DNA of 33,087 bases from CAVAWX01 sp963642995 (GTDB lineage: Bacteria; Actinomycetota; Coriobacteriia; Coriobacteriales; QAMH01), in the NCBI GenBank assembly GCA_963642995.1, contig CAVIIZ010000017.1:1-33087 (forward strand), read 5' to 3'. The notes under the pieces were generated by a model. It was not told the DNA's origin. It was given only the letters and a program-made list of their open reading frames with translations, and did not search any database. Below are positions 1 through 6,971 of the stretch, piece after piece (position 1 is the first letter of the stretch; the number at the start of each line of letters is the position of its first letter). A program made the translations under genes and the position numbers.

Positions 1-819
1 AACAAAACCCGCGCGCAGGGCTGGATCTTGAACCCCACCGAGTGGGTCTCCGAGGACAGGCCGCACGTGAACATCGGCTATATCGTGGGGAAGCTCAACT
101 CGTTTTCCACGCAGGACCTGACCGTGTTCGGCACCGGCGCGGGTCTTTCCCCGGGCGCATGGGACGATTTGTGGCGCGCCATCGGCAACTACACCGGGCA
201 GGGCAAGACGGTCGGGTTCGTCATGGTGGATCTCGTGACGGGCGCGGGCGTGGCCTACAACGCGGACTGGCGCCATAGCAGCGCTTCCACCATCAAAGGG
301 CCTTTCGTCGCGGCGCTGGGCAAGTACTGGCCATGGGAGCTGGACAACTCGCGAGGCGACGCGTACTGGGCGATCCAGGTCTCGGACAATTCCTCTTACG
401 CCGCGCTGGTGGACCGCTATGGGCACTGGCCGCTGGATCAGTTGGTCGGGCAGGCCGATGCGGGCGGCTTCGAATGGCGCGGGCATTACGGCGCCTACAG
501 CGCGAAGGACCTCGCGAAGATGTGGGTCGTCGTGGGGGACTATCTGAAAAGCGACGCGGCCGGCGCGGATTGGTGCCGTTCGGTTTTCGGCGGCAATGAC
601 TACATCACCTCGCGCGGCGCCCTGTCCCACACGGGCGCGGCCGTCTACGCGAAGTCGGGCTGGCTCTACGGGCCTACGGCGCACAACGAGGGCTATCTGG
701 TGATGAGCGGCAACAGGCCCTATGTCGTGGGCATCATGTCCACGAGCATCATCGAGGAGAGCTGGCGCATGGCCGAGCTGGTTCGCGCCATCGACCGCGC
801 GCATGGCGAGCTCGTCTAG
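1..819 (+). CDS. Serine hydrolase with class A beta-lactamase fold, 5'-truncated
   Basis: The reading frame is open from the first base, so the true start lies upstream; a TTG at 28 is only an internal codon. The visible 272 residues carry all three hallmarks of the class A beta-lactamase / penicillin-recognising serine hydrolase fold. The active-site S-T-I-K tetrad (SxxK) is at codons 96-99, the S-D-N loop at codons 128-130, and K-S-G in place of KTG at codons 218-220. The N-terminal part (G-W-I then N-P-T-E-W) looks like the end of a separate upstream domain, possibly SH3-like, but too little is present to say. Family members are beta-lactamases or secreted enzymes acting on cell-wall peptides. 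The omega-loop Glu of true beta-lactamases (ExxLN) was not identified, so a cell-wall or unknown amidohydrolase role is at least as likely as drug resistance. It ends with TAG, followed by a strong hairpin. Confidence 0.8.
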   Translation, partial: NKTRAQGWILNPTEWVSEDRPHVNIGYIVGKLNSFSTQDLTVFGTGAGLSPGAWDDLWRAIGNYTGQGKTVGFVMVDLVTGAGVAYNADWRHSSASTIKGPFVAALGKYWPWELDNSRGDAYWAIQVSDNSSYAALVDRYGHWPLDQLVGQADAGGFEWRGHYGAYSAKDLAKMWVVVGDYLKSDAAGADWCRSVFGGNDYITSRGALSHTGAAVYAKSGWLYGPTAHNEGYLVMSGNRPYVVGIMSTSIIEESWRMAELVRAIDRAHGELV

Positions 820-844
820 AGGGTCGTCCCCCCGACGTTTTCCT

Positions 845-891
845 CGCCGTGCGCGGCGGCGTTTCTTCGGCAGATGCCGCCGCGCACGGCG
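845..891 (+). terminator. Perfect 16-bp inverted repeat after the serine hydrolase gene
   Basis: Bases 845-860 and 876-891 are perfectly complementary, with a 15-base loop at 861-875. The stem is GC-rich and starts 26 bases after the TAG of the serine hydrolase. There is no T-tract on either side, so it is either an imperfect intrinsic terminator or a transcript 3'-end stabiliser. It also separates this gene from the tRNA operon arriving on the other strand. Confidence 0.5.
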
Positions 892-940
892 CAGCCCCTC
901 GCGTGTCGCGGGCGAGGCAGACAGGTTCTTGCACATGAAA

Positions 941-972
941 GCGGGCCGGAAAACCTCAGTCCCCCGGCCCGC
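941..972 (-). terminator. Rho-independent terminator of the tRNA-Gln/tRNA-Glu operon
   Basis: Arms 941-949 and 964-972 form a perfect 9-bp GC-rich stem with a 14-base loop. Read on the minus strand, the hairpin begins 8 bases after the CCA of tRNA-Glu and is followed by TTTC. This fits a terminator for the two-tRNA transcript. Confidence 0.7.
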
Positions 973-980
973 GTCGGTTG

Positions 981-1057
981 TGGTAGCCCGTACCGGATTC
1001 GAACCGGTGATCTCCGCCTTGAGAGGGCGGTGTCCTAAACCGCTAGACGAACGGGCC
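981..1057 (-). tRNA. tRNA-Glu (anticodon CTC)
   Basis: The minus strand folds into a complete cloverleaf. The acceptor is GGCCCGT paired with ACGGGCT (one G-U pair), the anticodon stem is CCGCC/GGCGG, and the loop CTCTCAA gives anticodon CTC. The T-stem is ACCGG/CCGGT with loop TTCGAAT. CCA is encoded at 983-981. It reads GAG codons, very common in this GC-rich window. It lies 18 bases downstream of tRNA-Gln and is probably co-transcribed with it. Confidence 0.95.
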
Positions 1058-1075
1058 GTGCTATGCAAGCGCCTT

Positions 1076-1149
1076 TGGCTGGGGTAGCAGGAGTCGAACC
1101 CGCACTGACAGAACCAGAATCTGCTGTCCTACCATTAGACGATACCCCA
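1076..1149 (-). tRNA. tRNA-Gln (anticodon CTG)
   Basis: The cloverleaf on the minus strand has acceptor TGGGGTA/TACCCCA and anticodon stem GCAGA/TCTGT around loop TTCTGGT, giving anticodon CTG. The T-arm is TGCGGG TTCGACT CCTGC-like, the discriminator is G, and CCA is encoded. It is the first gene of a two-tRNA transcript, with a consensus promoter 53 bases upstream of its 5' end. Confidence 0.95.
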
Positions 1150-1201
1150 GTGGGCGAAACGTGCGCTCCAATCGAGCAACCCCGCAATGGCGCGAGCAAC
1201 T

Positions 1202-1230
1202 ATATTAGGGATGCGGACCTCGCGCGTCAA
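1202..1230 (-). promoter_or_regulatory. Sigma70-type promoter of the tRNA-Gln/tRNA-Glu operon
   Basis: On the minus strand, -35 TTGACG (1230-1225) is separated by exactly 17 bases from -10 TAATAT (1207-1202). The predicted transcript start is near 1195, leaving a leader of about 45 bases before tRNA-Gln. It is the best consensus promoter in the window. It also makes any start codon for the divergent mfd gene upstream of 1230 unlikely. Confidence 0.85.
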
Positions 1231-1306
1231 GGGCGTTTTTCACGATTTTTCGGAAGGTTTCGCCGGGTGCGGGACGCTGCGCATGCCGTGCGCGCGCCGG
1301 GTGCGC

Positions 1307-1312
1307 TATCCT
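1307..1312 (+). promoter_or_regulatory. Candidate -10 element of mfd
   Basis: TATCCT lies 9 bases upstream of the mfd ATG and there is no Shine-Dalgarno sequence between them. No good -35 is visible at 1284-1289. The geometry suggests a transcript with almost no leader. Confidence 0.4.
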
Positions 1313-1321
1313 TTCCGGGCT

Positions 1322-4300
1322 ATGTTGATAGATTCCCTCTCTTCGCATCTGCTGGCCGCGCCGTCGCTGCGGCCTGTCCTCGACAAGCTCGCCGCCGGCG
1401 CCGACGCGGCGTTGGCCGTGGCCGGGTCCGTGCGCCCCTTTGCCGTGGCCTCGCTGTTCGCCCGCCGTCCGCGGCCTGTGGCGGTGGTGGTGAGCGGCGC
1501 CGAGGCCGCCGAGAGGTTCGCCCGCGACCTGGCTGCCTGGATAGGCATCTCGCGCGTGGCGCTCCTCCCCGAGCGCACCGACATGCCCTGGTCGCCTGCC
1601 GCGCCCGACCTCTCCGTCGTGGGCGCGCGCGTAAAGGCGGCCGGGTTGCTCGCCGCAGGCCGCCCCGTCGTCGTGGTGGCGTCTGCCCGCGCGCTCTTGC
1701 GCTATGTGGCTCCGCCCGAGACGCGCCTGTTCTCGCCCATCTCCATATCGTGCGACGAGGGCGCGGTGGACGCGGGCACGGGAGAGCCGCTTTCCTACGA
1801 GGGCCTGGCCGCCCGCCTCGTCGAGCGTGGCTATGTCCGCGCCGAGGCGGCAGACGGACCCGGCCTCTTCGCCGTGCACGGCGACGCCGTCGACGTCTAC
1901 GGCGCCGGCGACAGCGCCCCCGTGCGCGTCGAGTTCTTCGGCGATGCGGTCGACGGCCTGCGCCGCACGGTCGCATCGACGGGGCAGACGATACGCGCGC
2001 TCGACGCCGTGGAGATATGGCCTGCCCGCGAGTTCTCCATCTCCAAGACGGGCCTTGCCCGCATGCGCCGCGAGCTTGCGCCCCGCATGGCGCTCGACTC
2101 GGATGCCGCCGCCGCCCTCGAGGCCTTCGCAGAGGGGCGCCCGGCTGCGGACATGGAGCGGCACGTGCCCGCCCTCTACAACAAGATGGCCTGCCCGCTC
2201 GCCTGCGCGCACCCGGACACGCTCACGGTGCTCGTGGAGCCGCGCAGCCTCTTCGACGACGCCTCCCGCCGCCGCGACGAGATATCGGCGATGGCGGACG
2301 CCGCCAAGGTGAAGCCCGCCGAAGCCGAGCGCCTCTTCTCGAGCCCGGCCGCGCTCGACTTCGGCCCGGGGCAGCGCCTGACCCTGCTGTCGCTCATGCG
2401 GGCGGGCGGGCAGGTGGACGCGGAGCTGGCCGTGACGCGCCCGAGCCTGCAGGGCAGCACCGACAAGCTGCTCTCCTGCCTGCGCGAGCACGTGGCCGCC
2501 CGCGACTTCACTCTCTTCACCGCCGCGGACCGCCGCGTGCGCGAGGACATGGAGCTGCTGTTCGGCGATGCGGGGCTGTCGTTTCGCGAGTGCATCGAGG
2601 GGGACAAGGCGGCCCTCGAGACCGGCGTGCTCAACATCGGCGACGTCGACGTGCCCGCCGGCTTTCTCATCGGCGACGCGCATCTGGCCGTCGTCTCCAT
2701 CGACGACCTCTCCGGACGCTCCACCGCCCACGGCGCCTCCCGCCGCCGCGCGCGCCGCATCGACGTCACCGAGACGAGTTTTCCCTTCGCTCCGGGCGAC
2801 TACGTCGTGCACGCAAACCACGGCATCGCCTTGTTCTCCGAGTTCGTGCGCCGGGAGGTGGCAGGCGTCGAGCGCGACTACATGCTGTTGTCGTATGCGG
2901 AAAACGACAAGCTCTACGTGCCCGTCGAGCAGATAGACCGCATCACCCGCTACGTGGGCCCGGGCGCCTCGGCTCCCAGGCTCACCCGGCTGCACACGGC
3001 CGACTGGACCCGCGCGACGGCCAAAGCGCGCAAAAGCGCCCGCAAGCTGGCCTTCGACCTCGTGGACCTCTACGCGCGCCGCTCCACGGCCAAGGGCTTC
3101 TCCTATTCGAGCGACACCGTCTGGCAAGAGGAGATGGAGCGCCTCTTCCCCTATACCGAGACGCCCGACCAGCTCGCGGCCATCGCCGACGTGAAGGCCG
3201 ACATGGAAAGCGAGCGCCCGATGGACCGCCTCATCTGCGGCGACGTGGGATTCGGCAAGACGGAGGTGGCCTTGCGCGCCGCGTTCAAGGCGGTGGCAGA
3301 CGGGCGGCAGGTGATGGTCTTGTGCCCGACGACCATCCTAGCCCAGCAGCACCACACCACCTTCTCCGAGCGTTTCTCCCCCTTCGGCGCGCGCGTCGAG
3401 GTCTTGAGCCGTTTCCGCAGCAAGGCGCAGCAGAAAGCGGCGCTGGAGGGTTTTTCGGACGGCTCGGTGAACGTGCTCGTGGGCACGCACCGCCTGCTCT
3501 CGCGCGACGTCAACCCCAAAGAGCTCGGACTCGTCGTCATAGACGAGGAGCAGCGCTTCGGCGTGGGGCACAAAGAGCAGCTGAAAAACCTGCGCGAGAG
3601 TGTGGACGTGCTCACGTTGTCGGCCACGCCCATACCGCGCACCCTGCAGATGTCGCTTTCCGGCGTGCGCGACATGAGCCTCATCACCACGCCCCCGCCC
3701 AACCGCATGCCGGTGAAGGTGCATGTGGGGGAGTGGGACGCAGACGTGGTGTCTTCGGCCATACGCCTGGAGATGGAGCGCGGCGGACAGGCCTACTACG
3801 TCTCCAATCGCGTGCGCAGCATCGACGACGCGGTGGCGCGCGTGGCGTCTGCCGCCCCGGAGGCGCGCGTGGGCGTGGCGCACGGCCAGATGAGCGCCGC
3901 GCAGGTGCAAGACGTGATGGAGCGTTTCTCCGCCGGCGAGATAGACGTGCTGGTGGCGACGACCATAGTGGAAAGCGGCCTGGACAACCCGCACACCAAC
4001 ACCCTCATCATCGAGGACTCGCAGCGTCTGGGGCTGGCGCAGCTCTACCAGCTGAAGGGGCGCGTGGGCCGCAGCGAGCGCCAGGCGTTCGCGTATTTCC
4101 TCTTCCCGGCGTCGCGGCCCTTGTCCGACGAGGCCTGCGCGCGCCTGACCGCGGTGGGCGAGCTGACGGAGCTGGGCAGCGGGATGAAGGTGGCGATGCG
4201 CGACCTGGAGATACGCGGCGCGGGAAGCCTCTTGGGCGCCGAGCAGAGCGGGCAGATGAGCGCCGTGGGATTCGACCTGTTCGCGAACATGCTCTCCGAG

Positions 4301-4885
4301 GCCGTCGCGAGCGCGCGAAGCGGCGAGGAGGCGGATGCGCGGCACGGGGGCGGGGCGCGCGGCAAGGCGGGGCGCGGACGCGCGCGTGGCGAAGGCGGCA
4401 GCCGGGGCGACGGTGCAGGAGACGGCCTCTCGAGCGCGGACGTGTGCGTGGACCTGGCCGCCGACTTCTACCTGCCCGAGGAGTTCGTGGAGGCCGCCGA
4501 CGAGCGCGTCGCGTGGTACAGGCGCCTGGCCGCGGCAGAAGACGAGGCGCAAGTCGAGGAGCTGGCGCAGGCGCTGCGCGAGGCGCACGGGGGGCTGCCG
4601 CAGCCGGCGGCGAACATGGTCGCCCGCGCCCGCGTCAAGGCGCGTGCCGCCTCCTGCGGCATCGAGCGCATCGTGCAGACGGGCGGCAAGCTGCGCATAT
4701 CGCCCGTGGGCGCCGATTTCGCCGGCCGCGTGTCGCGCGACGTGGACGCCAAGGCCGCCCTCGACGCCATGCGGGCCATATGGTCGCCGCGCGAGAAGAC
4801 CTACATCGTGCCCGTCGCGCAAGGAGAGCCCGCCCTCGGCATGGCAGACGCCGCCCTGTCCGCCCTCGCGCGCGCCCGCCCCTGA
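1322..4885 (+). CDS. mfd: Transcription-repair coupling factor Mfd
   Basis: This 1187-residue ATP-dependent DNA translocase displaces stalled RNA polymerase and recruits UvrA to start transcription-coupled nucleotide excision repair. In order it shows a UvrB-like N-terminal region (about residues 1-330) and an RNA-polymerase-interaction domain around G-D-Y-V-V-H-A-N-H-G (about 490-500). The helicase motor follows, with Walker A G-D-V-G-F-G-K-T (about 640), D-E-E-Q box (about 740), S-A-T-P-I-P-R-T, and motif VI with G-R-V-G-R-S. A C-terminal TRCF domain ends the protein. The start at 1322 is chosen because the frame open upstream of it overlaps the tRNA promoter, and because the protein then matches the usual family length (about 1150). 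Between the motor and C-terminal domain (about residues 998-1040) lies an unusually long Gly/Arg/Ala-rich linker. There is no clear ribosome binding site. Confidence 0.96.
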   Translation: MLIDSLSSHLLAAPSLRPVLDKLAAGADAALAVAGSVRPFAVASLFARRPRPVAVVVSGAEAAERFARDLAAWIGISRVALLPERTDMPWSPAAPDLSVVGARVKAAGLLAAGRPVVVVASARALLRYVAPPETRLFSPISISCDEGAVDAGTGEPLSYEGLAARLVERGYVRAEAADGPGLFAVHGDAVDVYGAGDSAPVRVEFFGDAVDGLRRTVASTGQTIRALDAVEIWPAREFSISKTGLARMRRELAPRMALDSDAAAALEAFAEGRPAADMERHVPALYNKMACPLACAHPDTLTVLVEPRSLFDDASRRRDEISAMADAAKVKPAEAERLFSSPAALDFGPGQRLTLLSLMRAGGQVDAELAVTRPSLQGSTDKLLSCLREHVAARDFTLFTAADRRVREDMELLFGDAGLSFRECIEGDKAALETGVLNIGDVDVPAGFLIGDAHLAVVSIDDLSGRSTAHGASRRRARRIDVTETSFPFAPGDYVVHANHGIALFSEFVRREVAGVERDYMLLSYAENDKLYVPVEQIDRITRYVGPGASAPRLTRLHTADWTRATAKARKSARKLAFDLVDLYARRSTAKGFSYSSDTVWQEEMERLFPYTETPDQLAAIADVKADMESERPMDRLICGDVGFGKTEVALRAAFKAVADGRQVMVLCPTTILAQQHHTTFSERFSPFGARVEVLSRFRSKAQQKAALEGFSDGSVNVLVGTHRLLSRDVNPKELGLVVIDEEQRFGVGHKEQLKNLRESVDVLTLSATPIPRTLQMSLSGVRDMSLITTPPPNRMPVKVHVGEWDADVVSSAIRLEMERGGQAYYVSNRVRSIDDAVARVASAAPEARVGVAHGQMSAAQVQDVMERFSAGEIDVLVATTIVESGLDNPHTNTLIIEDSQRLGLAQLYQLKGRVGRSERQAFAYFLFPASRPLSDEACARLTAVGELTELGSGMKVAMRDLEIRGAGSLLGAEQSGQMSAVGFDLFANMLSEAVASARSGEEADARHGGGARGKAGRGRARGEGGSRGDGAGDGLSSADVCVDLAADFYLPEEFVEAADERVAWYRRLAAAEDEAQVEELAQALREAHGGLPQPAANMVARARVKARAASCGIERIVQTGGKLRISPVGADFAGRVSRDVDAKAALDAMRAIWSPREKTYIVPVAQGEPALGMADAALSALARARP

Positions 4886-4918
4886 AGCCATCCTGCCCCG
4901 AGAAGGCGCGAGACGGGG

Positions 4919-4924
4919 TATCAT
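4919..4924 (+). promoter_or_regulatory. Candidate -10 element upstream of the PARG-like gene
   Basis: TATCAT begins 33 bases after the mfd stop and overlaps an in-frame ATG at 4923. If it is used, translation must start at the later ATG (4971), which has a GAGGAGG/AAAGG ribosome-binding region. No convincing -35 hexamer is visible. Confidence 0.35.
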
Positions 4925-4970
4925 GGGGCGGTTGAAAGACCGGCTCCGTGCGACGAGGAGGACGAAAGGC

Positions 4971-5927
4971 ATGCCCGAGGATAGGAGAGCCGCGCGCGTG
5001 GCGCAGGCAAAGCGCCACATCGCGACGACGAACGTCGTGTTCGCCGAGCAGACGAAGGCCTCGGCCGCGGCGGCGACCGTCTACAAGGAGGGCGCCGGCC
5101 GTGTGCTCGACGTCCCCGAGGCCCGTTTCGCGGCCACGCGCGCGCAGACCCTGCGCATCGACGCGGTCGAGGCGGTGATGGGCATCGCCGGCGAGCATCC
5201 GGCCGTGCTCGACTTCGCCAGCTTCACCAACCCGGGCGGCGGCTACGAGCGCGGCGCATGGGCCCAAGAGGAGGCCCTGTGCGCGGGCAGCAACCTCTTT
5301 TCCGTGCTCGAGGCCTGCAAGGACAGCTTCTACGAGGGCAACCGCTCGATGTGGCGCGGCGGCCTGTTCACCGACAAGTGCATGTACGTGCCGGACGTGA
5401 TGTTCGGCGAGGGCAACGCGATACGCCCCGCCGGCGTCGTCGTGTGCGCGGCGCCCAACCGCGCCCGCGCGCTCGAAAACGGGCGCGACGAGGTGGAGAT
5501 CGACCACGACCTCGCGCGGCGCGTCGAGTGCGTCATGCGCGTCGCGGCGGCGCAAGGCGTCGACGGCCTCGTGCTGGGCGCCTTCGGCTGCGGCGTGTTC
5601 GGCAACGACGCGCGGCGGGTCGCGGGGCTGTTCGGGGAATGGCTCGACGCGCATCCCGGCGTCTTCGAAAACGTCGTCTTCGCGGTGCCGGGAGGGCCGA
5701 ACGCGGCGGCGTTCGAGGAGATGTTTCCCCGCATCGCCGAGGCCGAGCCGCAGGAGAAGGGGAAACAGGCGCCGTCCGGCGAAGACGGGGAGGACGGCGT
5801 CGACGACTGGCGCGCGTACCTGGATGCGGGCGCGCTGTCCGGCGCGGAGGGCGGCGAAGGCGACGGCGATGCGCCGGACATGCCCAAGGAGGAATGGCGC
5901 CGCAAGCTCGCCGCCTTCAAGAGATAG
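4971..5927 (+). CDS. Bacterial-type poly(ADP-ribose) glycohydrolase-like protein (TIGR02452/DUF2263 family)
   Basis: This 318-residue protein has the signature of microbial PARG enzymes. N-P-G-G-G at residues 87-91 is followed after seven residues by Q-E-E at 99-101, i.e. GGG-x(7)-QEE, where the acidic pair is the catalytic site in characterised bacterial PARGs. Further on, G-A-F-G-C-G-V-F-G-N-D is the family's conserved macrodomain loop. Known members remove ADP-ribose chains or related modifications in the cytosol; the substrate here is unknown. The start at 4971 has GAGGAGG and AAAGG upstream; an in-frame ATG at 4923 overlaps a possible -10 element and is less likely. After the catalytic domain, residues about 258-300 are acidic and Gly-rich, followed by a short basic tail. 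It lies 85 bases downstream of mfd on the same strand, so read-through from mfd is plausible. Confidence 0.85.
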   Translation: MPEDRRAARVAQAKRHIATTNVVFAEQTKASAAAATVYKEGAGRVLDVPEARFAATRAQTLRIDAVEAVMGIAGEHPAVLDFASFTNPGGGYERGAWAQEEALCAGSNLFSVLEACKDSFYEGNRSMWRGGLFTDKCMYVPDVMFGEGNAIRPAGVVVCAAPNRARALENGRDEVEIDHDLARRVECVMRVAAAQGVDGLVLGAFGCGVFGNDARRVAGLFGEWLDAHPGVFENVVFAVPGGPNAAAFEEMFPRIAEAEPQEKGKQAPSGEDGEDGVDDWRAYLDAGALSGAEGGEGDGDAPDMPKEEWRRKLAAFKR

Positions 5928-6020
5928 CGCCGCGCGCTGCAGGCGCCGTGCCCGACCCGGGCCGCCTTTTGCCCTTTCATGCCGATATGGTGGAGATTTG
6001 CACCCTTGCGTGCGCGCATC

Positions 6021-6029
6021 TGCTATACC
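6021..6029 (+). promoter_or_regulatory. Extended -10 promoter upstream of the ABC/YhgE operon
   Basis: TGC directly followed by TATACC makes an extended -10 element in the 255-base gap between the PARG-like gene and the ABC ATPase gene. The resulting leader would be about 145 bases, purine-rich near its end and with no obvious riboswitch fold. A TTGCAC hexamer lies 20 bases upstream of TATACC, slightly far for a -35. Confidence 0.45.
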
Positions 6030-6182
6030 GTGGAGCGCCTGTTCTTCTCTGAACTCGCCTTGTGAAAGCGCGCCCCTTCCCGAAACGGCGCCGCGGCCCG
6101 TCTCCTGCGGGGCGCGACCTTTGCCGAAACACGAGAAAAACGCGGGGAAAGCGGCGCGGGAAAGTGGAAAGGAAGTGCGCGC

Positions 6183-6968
6183 ATGCCCACGGCGACGCCA
6201 TCGTTTGTGCATGTGGAGAAGCTCGGCCTGAAGACAGGCCAGGGCCACGTCTACGAGAACCTGAGCTTTTCTGCGGAGAAAGGGCAGGTGGTCTGCCTGT
6301 TCGGCGTGCAGGGGTCGGGCAAGACGGCCATGCTGCTGTCCATATGCGGGCGCATGAAGTTCACGTCCGGCGAGGCGAAGGTGGCCGGCTGGGATGTGCA
6401 CAGGAACTTCCGCCGCGTGCGCCGCATCTCGCAGATATCGCTCATCCCCGGCCTGAACGACGTGCAGCCGTTCCTTTCCCTCGGGAACATAGTCGCCGCA
6501 GAGCTCGCGCTCGTGGGCAAGCACGGCGACCGCGCGGCGACGGACGCCTACATGAAGGAGTGGGGCTTCTACGACAAGCGCAAGATGCGCTTCGAGGACC
6601 TGCACGCCTACGACGTGGAGCTGTTCGGCATCATGCTCGCCATGACGGGCGACCCCGAGCTGCTCGTGGTCGACGACGTCCACACCGAGCTGACCCAGCA
6701 CCAGAGCATCGAGATCGTGTGCTATCTGAAGGAGCTCGCGAGAAAGCACGATATGGCGGTGCTCGTCGCGTGCTCCGAGTTCGACATAGCAAACCACGCC
6801 GACGGCCTCGTCGTCGTCGACGAGCACGCCCGGGACATGCGCGCGGCGGTGCTGCGCGACAAGCCCGACACGGTGCCGGTGCCCATCATCGGGTATGCGA
6901 ACAACGTGGACACGGGGGCCGCGCACATCACGCGCTCGGACCTGCGGGCGCAGAAAGCGGGTGCATAG
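6183..6968 (+). CDS. Degenerate ABC-transporter ATP-binding protein paired with YhgE/Pip
   Basis: This is a 261-residue nucleotide-binding subunit. Walker A is intact (G-V-Q-G-S-G-K-T, residues 41-48) and Walker B is present (E-L-L-V-V-D, 159-164). Other motifs depart from the ABC norm. The LSGGQ signature position reads L-H-A-Y-D-V-E (140-146). The catalytic Glu after Walker B is Asp165. The switch-His position reads A-C-S-E-F, with Ser198 instead of His. ATP binding is therefore well supported, but normal hydrolysis is doubtful; a structural or slow-switch ATPase role is an inference. AAGGAAG lies 7 bases before the ATG. The stop is 3 bases before the YhgE start, so the two products are almost certainly made together and act at the membrane as one complex. 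Confidence 0.85.
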   Translation: MPTATPSFVHVEKLGLKTGQGHVYENLSFSAEKGQVVCLFGVQGSGKTAMLLSICGRMKFTSGEAKVAGWDVHRNFRRVRRISQISLIPGLNDVQPFLSLGNIVAAELALVGKHGDRAATDAYMKEWGFYDKRKMRFEDLHAYDVELFGIMLAMTGDPELLVVDDVHTELTQHQSIEIVCYLKELARKHDMAVLVACSEFDIANHADGLVVVDEHARDMRAAVLRDKPDTVPVPIIGYANNVDTGAAHITRSDLRAQKAGA

Positions 6969-6971
6969 CAC

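Noticed and set aside
1..819. Antibiotic-resistance beta-lactamase
   Set aside because: The fold motifs are present, but the diagnostic omega-loop Glu could not be identified and the N-terminus is missing, so resistance cannot be claimed.
1187..1321. Extended N-terminus of Mfd from an upstream in-frame start
   Set aside because: This stretch overlaps the tRNA operon promoter on the other strand, has no family similarity, and lies upstream of the likely mfd -10 element.
1063..4935. Overlapping + strand frame of about 1290 codons through mfd
   Set aside because: It starts inside the tRNA region and gives an Arg/Pro/Ala-rich product with no motifs; the mfd frame has all helicase motifs.
6030..6182. 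Possible riboswitch or structured leader before the ABC ATPase gene
   Set aside because: The leader is purine-rich near the end with only scattered GC pairings; no known riboswitch core or terminator/antiterminator pair was recognised.
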